The position numbers and the translations under genes were made by a program. DNA of 64,000 bases from SVQP01 sp045594705 (GTDB lineage: Bacteria; Bacillota; Clostridia; Oscillospirales; CAG-272). Every line of letters starts with the position of its first letter. Position 1 is the first letter of the stretch. Positions 8,918 to 17,258 of this stretch are shown here, one piece after another. The stretch lies in contig JAZNZB010000081.1 in assembly GCA_045594705.1 (NCBI GenBank), positions 6,839-70,838 on the forward strand, in the 5' to 3' direction. Under the pieces are notes generated by a model. It was not told where the DNA came from and ran no database searches. It saw only the letters and a program-made list of their open reading frames with translations.

Positions 8918-11299
8918 ATGAAAAAAACGTTGTCCATTCTCAGTATCGCCTTTGTGCTTCTGCTGCTGACGCTCACATTGACTGCTTGCGGCGATAAGGT
9001 CGAGGTGACAGAGAGCTGCGTGACTGACGTCACCTTGAACAAAAAAGGAACAGAGATCTCTGTCAAGGCCGCGCTGACCGAGGCAGATCTGGAAACCTTC
9101 AAGAACACGAGCATTTATACGCAAAAGCTCTATCTGATGGCGCTTGAGCCCGGAGAGACCACAGAGGATCTTGCGGGCAAAAAGCCTGTGGCAGAGAGCA
9201 GCATGTCCACCTCGCCCAAGTTCTCGCTTTCTCTTTACGCCGAGGGCAATCTGCAGGCACACTCCCGCCTGCACTGCGCTTTTGCCGTTGCGGTTTACAA
9301 TAAAACCTTGGATTCCTACGTGCTTCTGACCTCGCCCGTATACGTCTCCAACGTATCCGACCTGGCTGAGAACACCGCGGATTTCCCAAAGGCAGATTCG
9401 ATCAAGGGTCTGCATGCAACCGTTTCCTCGGATGCTGCGTATCTCGGTATCTCGCACGCGGTCGTCGAGCTTGACCCCTCGGTGCTGATCCTTGATGCCT
9501 ATACCGACAGTGCGATCTCATACGTGTACGACGGACAGACCTATTATCTGGACCGCGGCGCGCTTGAGACACTGGACAAGCAGGTCACCGAATATACGGC
9601 ACAGGGTGCGATCGTTTATCTGCGCCTGCGCATGCGCACTGCTCCCGACAAGGCCAATTCTCTGGTCTCCTGCCTGTATGCAGTCAGTGAACCCGCAAGC
9701 AAGGCACGCGCCTATGGCATCTGGATGGATGACGAGCAAAGCGCCTCGCTGATGGCCGGCTTCCTTGATTTCATCACCGACCGATACACCGATCCTTCGG
9801 GACAGCACGGCTTTTGCGGTGCACTGATCGTCGGCCGCAGCGTCAACGAGGCAAGCTCCAACAACTACGTAGGCTCTGTGGAATTTGATCAATACGTTTC
9901 CCGCTATCAAGCACTTGTGCGCCTGGCGCATTCCACGCTCAAATCCCACTATGCAAACGGTCGCGTATACGTATCCGTCAGCAACAACCTGGCCGATACC
10001 AAATCTCTTTCCTCCAAAACCGATTGGACGACCCATTACTTTTTGGACCAATTCAATATTGAATCCGCCTACAGCGGCAGCTTTGACTGGAGCGTAGCCG
10101 TTTCCGCCTATGCCTACGGCACGGGCAACGCAGACCCCACGTGGTCGGAGGAGAACGCAAGCGCGCTCAAGCTTTCCCCCGCTCACTTCTCTGATTTTAC
10201 CTGGATGGCTGATCCCGATCACTACTACGAAGGCAGCCGCCGCCACGCCATCATCAGCGACTTTGAGGTTGCCCCGGGCAAGAGCCAGCAGGAGCAGGCA
10301 GCATCCTATGCATATGCCTATTACAAGGTGCTGGAAAACGGCCACGTGGATGCGCTGATCTATTCAGCACACACCGACGCGCAAAGCCTGATTTCGGACT
10401 CCGGTCTCTGGGATACCGACAACAAGGGCGTTATGACCGAGCGTCGCGCACTCTACAACGTTTTTATGACCATTGACACCAAGGACACCTCTGCGCTGGA
10501 TGCCATCGGCATTTCCTCTGCAGTCCCCGGCTGGAACTCTCTTTACAGCGCACAGTCCGCCAAGGCCGCTACACGTCGGTTTGTGACCGGCGCGGACGTC
10601 ACAGGTGCTCCCTCCTCCAAGAGTCGCGTGCTCTTCTCCTTTACCGATGGCACGACCTGCAGCTTTACTCCCTCCGAGGGCATTTCTTACCTGGAGCTCA
10701 GCCGCAATGCCGCTCTTGGCTGGCCGGTACTCAACGCGCATCTGAATTACATGCAGCCGCAGACCTATACGGGCATTTCCAATACCACGCTGCAGGGCTC
10801 GGATATCAAGGGCATCAAGACGCTGGCACTGACTCTTTGCGCAGATGCAGATACCGAGGCTCCGGTCAGTCTCAAGCTGCGACTGGTCAAGCAGGGCTCG
10901 TCCACAGTCTCTGCAGGCAACGAGCAGGTGGTTTACGAGGAGGTCACCGAAATTGCCGCTAACACCTGGCAGATCGTATACTTTGACGTCTCCGAATTCA
11001 CCTCCCTGGTAGACGGAGATGATCCCATCACCGTTTCGATCCAGCTCAAAGCTCCCGAGCTTGAAGAAGAAGGCTCTTGCACGTTGCTTTTGGACCGTGT
11101 GGAGATGTACGGCTCGGTCGGCGTTCAGTTCTACGAATGGATCATTATCATCGTCTCGGTGCTGGCAGTGCTTGCATTGATCGCAGGTCTTGTCTATCTC
11201 CTCTATCGCAAATACGGTGCGCCTGCCATCATTGCCAATATCTTCTGGAACGTCTCCAAGGGCAAGATCAAGCTGCGCCGCTATAAAAAGACGAGGTAA
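8918..11299 (+). CDS. Large surface lipoprotein, DUF5722-like
   Basis: The 793-residue product begins with a lipoprotein signal peptide whose lipobox is LTAC (Cys about residue 24), then a beta-rich N-terminal domain. Residues ~165-530 resemble the DUF5722 family (a TIM-barrel-like, glycosidase-like domain): FLDFITDRYTDPSGQHGF, then LVRLAHSTLKSHYANGRVYVSVS. A C-terminal sandwich-like domain (ISNTTLQGSDIKG onward) and a membrane helix near ~760-782 with a basic tail (KIKLRRYKKTR) end the protein. Having both a lipid anchor and a C-terminal helix is odd. The stretch LIVGRSVNEA sits where relatives, as I remember them, read IGNEVN, so the enzyme may be inactive. The family call is from memory and moderate; extracellular, envelope-bound location is better supported. 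Confidence 0.65.
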   Translation: MKKTLSILSIAFVLLLLTLTLTACGDKVEVTESCVTDVTLNKKGTEISVKAALTEADLETFKNTSIYTQKLYLMALEPGETTEDLAGKKPVAESSMSTSPKFSLSLYAEGNLQAHSRLHCAFAVAVYNKTLDSYVLLTSPVYVSNVSDLAENTADFPKADSIKGLHATVSSDAAYLGISHAVVELDPSVLILDAYTDSAISYVYDGQTYYLDRGALETLDKQVTEYTAQGAIVYLRLRMRTAPDKANSLVSCLYAVSEPASKARAYGIWMDDEQSASLMAGFLDFITDRYTDPSGQHGFCGALIVGRSVNEASSNNYVGSVEFDQYVSRYQALVRLAHSTLKSHYANGRVYVSVSNNLADTKSLSSKTDWTTHYFLDQFNIESAYSGSFDWSVAVSAYAYGTGNADPTWSEENASALKLSPAHFSDFTWMADPDHYYEGSRRHAIISDFEVAPGKSQQEQAASYAYAYYKVLENGHVDALIYSAHTDAQSLISDSGLWDTDNKGVMTERRALYNVFMTIDTKDTSALDAIGISSAVPGWNSLYSAQSAKAATRRFVTGADVTGAPSSKSRVLFSFTDGTTCSFTPSEGISYLELSRNAALGWPVLNAHLNYMQPQTYTGISNTTLQGSDIKGIKTLALTLCADADTEAPVSLKLRLVKQGSSTVSAGNEQVVYEEVTEIAANTWQIVYFDVSEFTSLVDGDDPITVSIQLKAPELEEEGSCTLLLDRVEMYGSVGVQFYEWIIIIVSVLAVLALIAGLVYLLYRKYGAPAIIANIFWNVSKGKIKLRRYKKTR

Positions 11300-11304
11300 T
11301 TGCG

Positions 11305-12153
11305 ATGGGTGCCATGTACGAAAACAAAAAGGGCGACTTTTCCTGTCGCAACGCGCTCTCCGGCCGATATCCGCTTGCGTTCGGTGCGCACCTGCACTAT
11401 CACCTGGAAATGGTGTATATGCTGGAGGGCTGCACCACCTGCACGGTGGATACCGGAGAATACACCATCGAAAGCGGTGACGTGCTGCTGGTTTTTCCCA
11501 ACCAAGTGCACCGCTACGACCCTGCAGAAAAGGAAAAGTACCTTTTATTCATCATCAATCCCGATCTTTTGCCCGAGCTTTCCCGCAGCTTTTCGGGTGC
11601 TGCCCCTATCAGTCCCATTGTGCGCGGTGTGGGTAATGACCCTTACATGCACGAGCTGCTCATGACACTCTCGCACACCGAGGACATGCCCGCCGACTAC
11701 CGCGACGCCATTACCAAGGGCTATCTGCTCGCCTTCTTCGGTGAGCTTCTCTCCCGCATGACCTTCCGCGAGAGCAATCAAACGGATTCTGTAACGCTGC
11801 GCTCCATCGTTTCCTTCTGTGCACAGAATTACAGCCGCGAGCTGACACTGAGCACGCTGGAAGAGGAGCTGCACTTGAGTAAATACTATATCTCTCACCT
11901 GTTTGGAAGCAAAATCGGTACGGGCTTTAACGACTACATCAACGCCCTGCGCGTTTCCGAGGCCTGCCGATACCTGCGCAGGACCAACAAAAGCATCACC
12001 GAAATTTCCACATTGGTAGGCTTTGGCACGCTGCGCACCTTTAACCGCGCCTTTATCAAACAGGTGGGCATGTCGCCCAGTGAATACCGTAAAACCGCCC
12101 CGGGCGGAAACGAACCCGAGCGAATTGGGATGGAGGTGACGGAAAATGCCTGA
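11305..12153 (+). CDS. AraC-family transcriptional regulator
   Basis: This 282-residue protein has an N-terminal cupin sensor domain (HLHYHLEMVYMLEGCTTCTVDTGEY then SGDVLLVFPNQVHRY) and a C-terminal AraC double helix-turn-helix (SREL-TLSTLEEELHLSKYYISHLFGSKIGTGFNDYINALRVSEAC, then ITEISTLVGFGTLRTFNRAFIKQVGMSPSEYRK). Such cupin-AraC proteins usually respond to a sugar or small metabolite. It lies 5 bp after the surface lipoprotein gene and overlaps the YitT gene by 8 bp, so it is probably co-transcribed and may control that lipoprotein. The ligand cannot be inferred. Confidence 0.9.
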   Translation: MGAMYENKKGDFSCRNALSGRYPLAFGAHLHYHLEMVYMLEGCTTCTVDTGEYTIESGDVLLVFPNQVHRYDPAEKEKYLLFIINPDLLPELSRSFSGAAPISPIVRGVGNDPYMHELLMTLSHTEDMPADYRDAITKGYLLAFFGELLSRMTFRESNQTDSVTLRSIVSFCAQNYSRELTLSTLEEELHLSKYYISHLFGSKIGTGFNDYINALRVSEACRYLRRTNKSITEISTLVGFGTLRTFNRAFIKQVGMSPSEYRKTAPGGNEPERIGMEVTENA

Positions 12154-13060
12154 TTTGAAAAGAAAATCTCACGATAAGCTGCTAACAGTTTTGAAAAACT
12201 ATCTGCTCCTGACCGTTGGATCCGTGATCTACGCCATCGGCATTGCCGCCTTTCTCGATCCCAACCATTTGGCCCCCGGCGGTGTTTCGGGTATCTCGAT
12301 CATTCTCAACAGCCTGGTCCGATTCGGTGAATTCCAGCTTGGTACGGGTGTCTGGATCTTTTTGATCAACATCCCTTTGATGATCCTTGGTCTGATCGTA
12401 TTCAAATTCAGCTTTCTGATGGGCACGCTGTATGCAACCGCGCTCTCCTCGGCCGTGATTGAGTTGGTTGCGCGAGGCTTTTCGCATCTGATCCCCGACA
12501 TGCACGATCATTTGCTGATCGCTGCAGCAGCCGGCGGTACGCTGGTAGCTCTTGGCATCGGCCTTGTATTCCGTGGCGGCGGATCGACCGGCGGCTTTGA
12601 TATCATCGTCAAGCTGCTGCGCAGAAAGTTCCGTCACATGAAAACGGGTGTGCTGTATCTGGTGCTGGACACGAGTGTGATCGTGATCTCCGCGATCGTG
12701 TTCCACGACGTTCTGGTCGCTATGTATGCTGCCGTCACCGTATTTACCAACTCCACCGTGCTGGATATGGTGCTTTACGGAAAGGATAACGCCAAGATGG
12801 TGTATATTATCACCGACTCCCCCGAGGCTGTTTCCGAACGTCTGATGAAAGAGGTGGAAACAGGCGTCACGCTTTTGCACGGTGAGGGTGCTTACACAAG
12901 AAAGGACAAAAAGGTGCTTTTGTGCGTGCTGCACAATCACCAGTATCCCCTGGTGCGCGACGTGGTCAAGCAGGAGGACAAGCACGCCTTCCTGATCGTG
13001 ACCAAAGCAACCGAAATTTATGGCGAGGGATATAAAAACCCATACGCCGAAGAGCTTTGA
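12146..13060 (+). CDS. YitT family membrane protein
   Basis: The 304-residue product has five or six hydrophobic helices in the N-terminal ~200 residues, starting LKNYLLLTVGSVIYAIGIAAFLDPNHLAPGGVSGISIIL, the typical opening of the YitT (DUF161) family. The glycine-rich FRGGGSTGGFDIIVKLL segment is also typical. The C-terminal ~80 residues form the soluble DUF2179 domain (GVTLLHGEGAYTRKDKKVLLCVL). The molecular function of the family is not established. It overlaps the AraC gene by 8 bp and is followed by a terminator. Confidence 0.92.
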   Translation: MPDLKRKSHDKLLTVLKNYLLLTVGSVIYAIGIAAFLDPNHLAPGGVSGISIILNSLVRFGEFQLGTGVWIFLINIPLMILGLIVFKFSFLMGTLYATALSSAVIELVARGFSHLIPDMHDHLLIAAAAGGTLVALGIGLVFRGGGSTGGFDIIVKLLRRKFRHMKTGVLYLVLDTSVIVISAIVFHDVLVAMYAAVTVFTNSTVLDMVLYGKDNAKMVYIITDSPEAVSERLMKEVETGVTLLHGEGAYTRKDKKVLLCVLHNHQYPLVRDVVKQEDKHAFLIVTKATEIYGEGYKNPYAEEL

Positions 13061-13070
13061 TATTATCTAA

Positions 13071-13100
13071 AAATGCTGCCCTCGGGCAGCATTTTTTATT
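13071..13100 (+). terminator. Terminator after the YitT gene
   Basis: The stem AAATGCTGCC / GGGCAGCATTT with a CTC loop runs into six T residues, 10 bp after the stop codon. Confidence 0.9.
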
Positions 13101-13129
13101 CCTGCCCACGGGGATAATGCGTAAAACAC

Positions 13130-13406
13130 GGATGCGCGCTGAAAAGGCGTCCCCGAAGGGGAAGAGGACCCGCAGCGAAATGAAACGCAGTGGAATGAGC
13201 GACCGCGGGAAAAGGGGCTGTGTATACAAATTGGAAAAGAAAAAATGCAACGTAACTCCTATGAGTTTTGGGCTAACAAAGCTAACAAATATATTACTGT
13301 TCCAATCTCATCGCACGGCCCCTTTTCCCGCGGCCGCTTGCGTCGCTGTGCTCTGCTGCGCTGCGGGTCCTCTTCCCCTTCGGGGACGCCTTTTCAGCGC
13401 GCATCC
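13130..13406. repeat. 277-bp inverted repeat with 48-bp perfect arms (family C)
   Basis: The arm at 13130-13177 is the exact reverse complement of 13359-13406 over 48 bp. A second nested pair, CCGCGGGAAAAGGGGC at 13203-13218 and its complement at 13318-13333, and a third weaker pair (ATTGGAA / TTCCAAT around 13230 and 13300) continue the fold. The whole element could form one long hairpin. Short open frames across it are artefacts of the repeat. It occupies most of the gap between the YitT terminator and the LytTR promoter and carries no gene. Confidence 0.9.
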
Positions 13407-13490
13407 GCATCATTCGCTCACCCCAATCATTTACAAAGATCCCCCAATTCGCATCTTACCGTCCGCAATTTGCAGGATAGGTCAAATCGC

Positions 13491-13519
13491 TTGACTTTGC
13501 TTTTTTGGCCTTGTATAAT
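13491..13519 (+). promoter_or_regulatory. Consensus sigma-A promoter for the LytTR/DUF3021 pair
   Basis: TTGACT and a perfect TATAAT are separated by 17 bp. An ATG at 13505 lies inside the promoter spacer and cannot be the translation start, which decides for the TTG at 13550. Confidence 0.88.
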
Positions 13520-13549
13520 GAAACCACCAAAGAGAACGGAGGGGCAGAC

Positions 13550-13987
13550 TTGAAAATCACAATTCACGAGGATCCGAGCATCACGGAAACCGAAATACTG
13601 ATCAAATGCGCACAAATGACCGACGAGCTAAGAGATATGATTGCCGGCATGGGGCTTGTCGGACACACCTTTGCCGGTGAGCGACAAGGGGAAACGTTTT
13701 TTATTCCGATTAAGGATATTTTCTACTTTGAATCGGTGGACGGAGAGATCTTTTTCTACACCGAAAAGCAGACGTATAAATCCACAGCCAAGCTTTACCA
13801 GATCGAGCAAAGTCTGCAAAATCTGAAATTTGCGCGGATCTCCAAAACGGTCATCGCGAGCCTTAGCAAAATGCGAAGCATCAAAAATTCCGAAAACAGC
13901 CGTCTGATCGCAACACTGACAAATGACGAAAAACTGCTTGTTTCCAGGCAGTATGTGTCCGAAATCAAGAGAAAGCTGGGGGTGTAA
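13550..13987 (+). CDS. LytTR-domain DNA-binding regulator
   Basis: The product is about 145 residues with no receiver domain: a short N-terminal stretch (KITIHEDPSITETEILIKC) followed by a LytTR DNA-binding domain (FIPIKDIFYFESVDGEIFFYT ... FARISKTVIASLSKMRSI ... LLVSRQYVSEIKRKLGV). The start is TTG at 13550, supported by GGAGGGG seven bases upstream and a promoter whose -10 element ends at 13519. The gene directly precedes a DUF3021 membrane protein, a very common pairing in which the LytTR protein regulates its own operon and the membrane partner is thought to modulate it. Target genes are unknown. Confidence 0.9.
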   Translation: MKITIHEDPSITETEILIKCAQMTDELRDMIAGMGLVGHTFAGERQGETFFIPIKDIFYFESVDGEIFFYTEKQTYKSTAKLYQIEQSLQNLKFARISKTVIASLSKMRSIKNSENSRLIATLTNDEKLLVSRQYVSEIKRKLGV

Positions 13988-13990
13988 GGT

Positions 13991-14410
13991 ATGAATATCG
14001 GAAAAAAATACTGGGATTCATTTATCAAAATGATGGGATGTTGCGCCATTTTATTTACCGTTTTGTCATTGGCCTTCTCTCAAATCGTACAAGTCAAATA
14101 TTTACACATGATGTTAGCGGTCGCCATCCCCATCCATCTGTTTTCGTTTTTCACGTTTGAGCTCAGACTGTTTTCGAAACATCTGTGGATCAGGCGCTTT
14201 ATTGCCATTGGCTTTAGCATGTTTTCTATGATCTTTGTAAATCTCGCGTTCAACGGATTCCGCCCAAGCCGTGAACTTCTCATTGCACTTGGTGTTCTGC
14301 TGGCATTATATATCCCCTTAATGGTTTTGATCTATTATATTTTAGATAAGATTGAAAAGCGTAATCTGGAGCTCATCAATCAAAAACTTGCGGATGAGAA
14401 TGAAAAATAA
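13991..14410 (+). CDS. DUF3021 family membrane protein
   Basis: This 139-residue protein has four predicted helices (GCCAILFTVLSLAFSQIVQV, MMLAVAIPIHLFSFFTFEL, FIAIGFSMFSMIFVNLAF, LLIALGVLLALYIPLMVLIYYIL) and a charged C-terminal tail likely to be a short coiled coil (KIEKRNLELINQKLADENEK). This is the DUF3021 plan. It starts 4 bp after the LytTR gene and is the second gene of that two-gene operon. By analogy with other LytTR-DUF3021 pairs it probably modulates the regulator from the membrane. Confidence 0.82.
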   Translation: MNIGKKYWDSFIKMMGCCAILFTVLSLAFSQIVQVKYLHMMLAVAIPIHLFSFFTFELRLFSKHLWIRRFIAIGFSMFSMIFVNLAFNGFRPSRELLIALGVLLALYIPLMVLIYYILDKIEKRNLELINQKLADENEK

Positions 14411-14510
14411 AATTGCAACAAAAGCCAAGCAAAAAAGGAGAAATTTTCCTACGAAAGGTTGATGCATAGCACAAAACACATCATCCGTGCTCGGGCTTCA
14501 TTTATATCCG

Positions 14511-14612
14511 CAGGGGACGGCGCCCTCGACGTCCCGCGCATACACGAACTAACTAATGCTTAGCGAAAAGTTAGTTGCCGCTGGCTCGGGACGTCGAGGG
14601 CGCCGTCCCCTG
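14511..14612. repeat. Inverted repeat with 26-bp perfect arms (copy B)
   Basis: The arms at 14511-14536 and 14587-14612 are exact reverse complements. A nested pair AACTAAC (14547-14553) and GTTAGTT (14570-14576) lies inside. The arm core CGTCGAGGGCGCCG matches the core of copy A at 7417-7445, so the two belong to one family. The flanking stretch 14411-14510 shows nothing else recognisable. Confidence 0.87.
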
Positions 14613-14662
14613 CAGGTGTTTATGTTGAAATTTTGCTCCCTGCGTTCTTCATTCTGCATTCT

Positions 14663-14702
14663 AAAAACGCCGTCCGCACTTATGTGCGGGCGGCGTTTTT
14701 TT
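14663..14702. terminator. Bidirectional terminator before the DUF378 gene
   Basis: AAAAACGCCGTCCGCAC and GTGCGGGCGGCGTTTTT form a long stem with A and T runs on the two sides. It terminates the leftward DUF378 gene and could stop rightward read-through. Confidence 0.85.
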
Positions 14703-14704
14703 GC

Positions 14705-14929
14705 TCACATCTCTTCCGGCTGCTCGAAGGTATCTCTGACACGGAAGACCAGAGAGATACACCAAAGCGCGGCAAGCGCAACCACCACGTAAACGATACG
14801 CGACAAGATAGCGCCCTGCCCGCCAAACAGCCATGCGACCGCATCAAACCCGAAAAGACCGATGCTGCCCCAGTTCAAACCACCAATGGCGGCTACGATC
14901 AGGGCGATTCTATCAAGAATAGGCATCAT
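14705..14929 (-). CDS. DUF378 family small membrane protein
   Basis: A 74-residue protein with two hydrophobic helices. The opening LDRIALIVAAIGGLNWGSIGLFGFD and the later ILSRIVYVVVALAALW match the DUF378 (YuzA-like) family closely. Its function is unknown; the protein must sit in the cytoplasmic membrane. The start is one of two adjacent ATGs (14929 or 14926), with AGGAG upstream on the minus strand. It ends 3 bp before a strong hairpin terminator and is monocistronic. Confidence 0.88.
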   Translation of the reverse strand: MMPILDRIALIVAAIGGLNWGSIGLFGFDAVAWLFGGQGAILSRIVYVVVALAALWCISLVFRVRDTFEQPEEM

Positions 14930-15067
14930 AATATTATTCTCCTATTTACTTCATATTTGGATGATATCCGTTCATAGTTTGCCCACCTGTGCCGTTTTTA
15001 TGCCAAAATTCTTGAAAGCGCAATAAATATCTTGGCATCGACACACAATATTTAGAAAATGTACCGA

Positions 15068-15096
15068 TTGACACAGGTAAAAAACTGTGATATACT
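15068..15096 (+). promoter_or_regulatory. Promoter of the class I lysyl-tRNA synthetase
   Basis: TTGACA and TATACT are spaced by 17 bp, 52 bp upstream of the ATG. No T-box-like structure was seen in the short leader. Confidence 0.85.
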
Positions 15097-15148
15097 ATAA
15101 TGGATAAAGTATGTATACATTCAATTCTTGATAAAAGGAGACCTAACT

Positions 15149-17212
15149 ATGCATTGGTCAGAAGAAATTGCAAAAAAGATCATCGCGCAAAATCCTGACA
15201 AGGATGAATACGTTTGCGCTGCCGGTGTTTCTCCCTCCGGCTCTGTTCACATTGGTAACTTCCGCGATCTGGCAACGCCCCTGTTCGTTGTCAAGGCTCT
15301 TGAAAAAGAGGGTAAGAAGGCCAAGCTTCTGATTTCCTGGGACGAATACGACCGTTGCCGTAAGATCCCTGCCAACGTGCAGGCCGTGGTTGGCAACACC
15401 TACGACAAATACATCGGCTGCCCTTACGTGGACATTCCCGATCCCTGGGGCTGCCACGAAAACTACGCAAAGCACTTTGAGGAAGAATTTCTCAAGGGTA
15501 TCGAGCCCTTCGGCATCAAGCTGGACTGCCGCTACCAGGCAGACCTGTATCGCTCGGGCGCATATGCAGACGCCATTCTCGAGTCCATTCAGAAGAGAGG
15601 CGAGATCTTTGAGATCCTTGACTCCTTCAAGACCAAGGACAAGAGCAAGAGCGAGGAGCAGCTCAAGGCTGAGCACGACGCTGAAAAAGCAGCATACAGC
15701 CCCGTAAGCATTTTCTGTGACGCTTGCCACACCGACTTTACCACCATCACCGCCTTCTCCGCTGACGGTACCGAGGCAGACTACACCTGTCGCTGCGGTC
15801 ACGCAGGCCACTTCAACTTCCTTGAAAACCACAACTGCAAGCTGGGCTGGAAGGTTGACTGGGCCATGAGATGGAGACACGAGGGCGTTGACTTTGAGCC
15901 CGGCGGAAAGGATCACTCCGCACCCACCGGCTCTTACAACAACTCCAAGCAGATTGCAAAGAAGGTATTCGGCCATCAGGCACCCCTGTACCAGGGCTAT
16001 GAATTCATCGGCATCAAGGGCTTGGCCGGCAAGATGTCCTCTTCCTCGGGCATCAATCTGACCCCCGAGACCATGCTCAAGCTGTATCAGCCCGAGGTAC
16101 TGCTCTGGCTGTACGCCAAGACCGATCCCGTCAAGGCGTTCGACATCTGCTTTGACGACGGCATTCTGCGCCAGTACTTTGAGTTTGACAAGATGCTCAA
16201 CGATTGGAGAGAGGGCAAGGCAAACGAAGCGACCGCCTCCATTATGGAAAAGTGCATGATCGAGGGCAGATACGTCGAAACCGTTCCCATGAGTTTGCTT
16301 GTACAGCTTGGCTCGATCGTGGACTTCAACGTGCCGCTCCTGGAAACCGTATTTGAAAAGATCGGTATGCCCTACAAGTACGAGCAGTTTGCCGACAGAC
16401 TCCAGCGCGCAAAGTTCTGGCTGGAGCAGTGCGCACCCGAGCAGGTCAACCGTCTGCGCACGACCCGTAACTTTGAGGTTTACGAGCAGCTCTCCGAGCA
16501 GGAAAAGAAGCAGATCGCGCTGCTCCACGACGTGATCGCCAAGGGCGGATATACGCTGGATGAGCTCAATACCGCCATTTACGATATTCCCAAGCAGGTT
16601 TACCCCGAGCTGGCAGACTCCAAGGAGCTGCGCAGCATTCAGGGCAACTTCTTCAAGACCGTTTACAAGCTGCTGATCGATAAGGAGCAGGGCCCCAGAC
16701 TTTACCTCTTCCTGTACGCCATTGACGCGGACAAGTACGTAGGCCTTTTGGACTTCTCCTATCCCAAGACCGAGGCAGAGATCCTTGCCGAAAAGGCATG
16801 CGAGGTATGCGAGACTCCCGCAGAGGAAACGCCCGCACAGCCCGAAGCACCCAGAGGCGAGCCCGATCCCGTACAGCCCGTCAAGGAGCAGGTCACCATC
16901 GAAGACTTTGACAAGCTGGATCTGCGCGTTTGCAAGATCCTCAAGGCAGAGACACTGCGTAAATCCAACGCGTGCCTCAAGCTGACCTTGGACGACGGCA
17001 TTGGTGAGAGAGTCATCATGTCCTCGATCAAGGCAGAGTACACGCCCGAATCCATCATCGGCAAGAAGATCATCGTCATTGCGAACCTCAAGCCGAACAG
17101 AATTTGCAACATCAATTCTCAGGGCATGCTGCTGGCCGCAACCAACAACGCCTGCGGCTGCAAGGTCATTTTCGTTGATGACAGCGTTCCCACCGGCACG
17201 CAGATTCATTAA
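15149..17212 (+). CDS. lysK: Class I lysyl-tRNA synthetase with C-terminal tRNA-binding domain
   Basis: This 687-residue enzyme charges tRNA-Lys. It is the class I (archaeal-type) form: the HIGH-like motif is PSGSVHIGN at ~29-37, the zinc-like cysteines are CDAC...CRCGHAGH around 190-225, and the KMSKS loop is KMSSSSG at ~296. The body has the LysK landmarks DEYDRCRKIPANV and GCHENYAKHFEEEF. From ~580 to the end there is an additional OB-fold tRNA-binding domain of the MetRS/EMAP type (IEDFDKLDLRVCKI ... NLKPNRICNINSQGMLLAA), joined by a Glu/Pro/Ala linker. That appendage is unusual for LysK. The ATG at 15149 has AAAAGGAG 8 bases upstream; an upstream in-frame TTG is less likely. It is a single-gene unit between its own promoter and terminator. 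Confidence 0.92.
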   Translation: MHWSEEIAKKIIAQNPDKDEYVCAAGVSPSGSVHIGNFRDLATPLFVVKALEKEGKKAKLLISWDEYDRCRKIPANVQAVVGNTYDKYIGCPYVDIPDPWGCHENYAKHFEEEFLKGIEPFGIKLDCRYQADLYRSGAYADAILESIQKRGEIFEILDSFKTKDKSKSEEQLKAEHDAEKAAYSPVSIFCDACHTDFTTITAFSADGTEADYTCRCGHAGHFNFLENHNCKLGWKVDWAMRWRHEGVDFEPGGKDHSAPTGSYNNSKQIAKKVFGHQAPLYQGYEFIGIKGLAGKMSSSSGINLTPETMLKLYQPEVLLWLYAKTDPVKAFDICFDDGILRQYFEFDKMLNDWREGKANEATASIMEKCMIEGRYVETVPMSLLVQLGSIVDFNVPLLETVFEKIGMPYKYEQFADRLQRAKFWLEQCAPEQVNRLRTTRNFEVYEQLSEQEKKQIALLHDVIAKGGYTLDELNTAIYDIPKQVYPELADSKELRSIQGNFFKTVYKLLIDKEQGPRLYLFLYAIDADKYVGLLDFSYPKTEAEILAEKACEVCETPAEETPAQPEAPRGEPDPVQPVKEQVTIEDFDKLDLRVCKILKAETLRKSNACLKLTLDDGIGERVIMSSIKAEYTPESIIGKKIIVIANLKPNRICNINSQGMLLAATNNACGCKVIFVDDSVPTGTQIH

Positions 17213-17218
17213 AAATAT

Positions 17219-17249
17219 CAGGGTTAAGCATTGCTTAGCCCTGTTTTTT
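17219..17249 (+). terminator. Terminator of the LysRS gene
   Basis: CAGGGTTAAGC and GCTTAGCCCTG pair around a three-base loop and lead into TTTTTT, starting 7 bp after the stop codon. Confidence 0.9.
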
Positions 17250-17258
17250 ACCATTTTG

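Noticed and set aside
13057..13494. Small open frame of about 145 codons across the inverted repeat
   Set aside because: It begins inside a terminator, and its codons follow the repeat arms; no domain or ribosome site is present.
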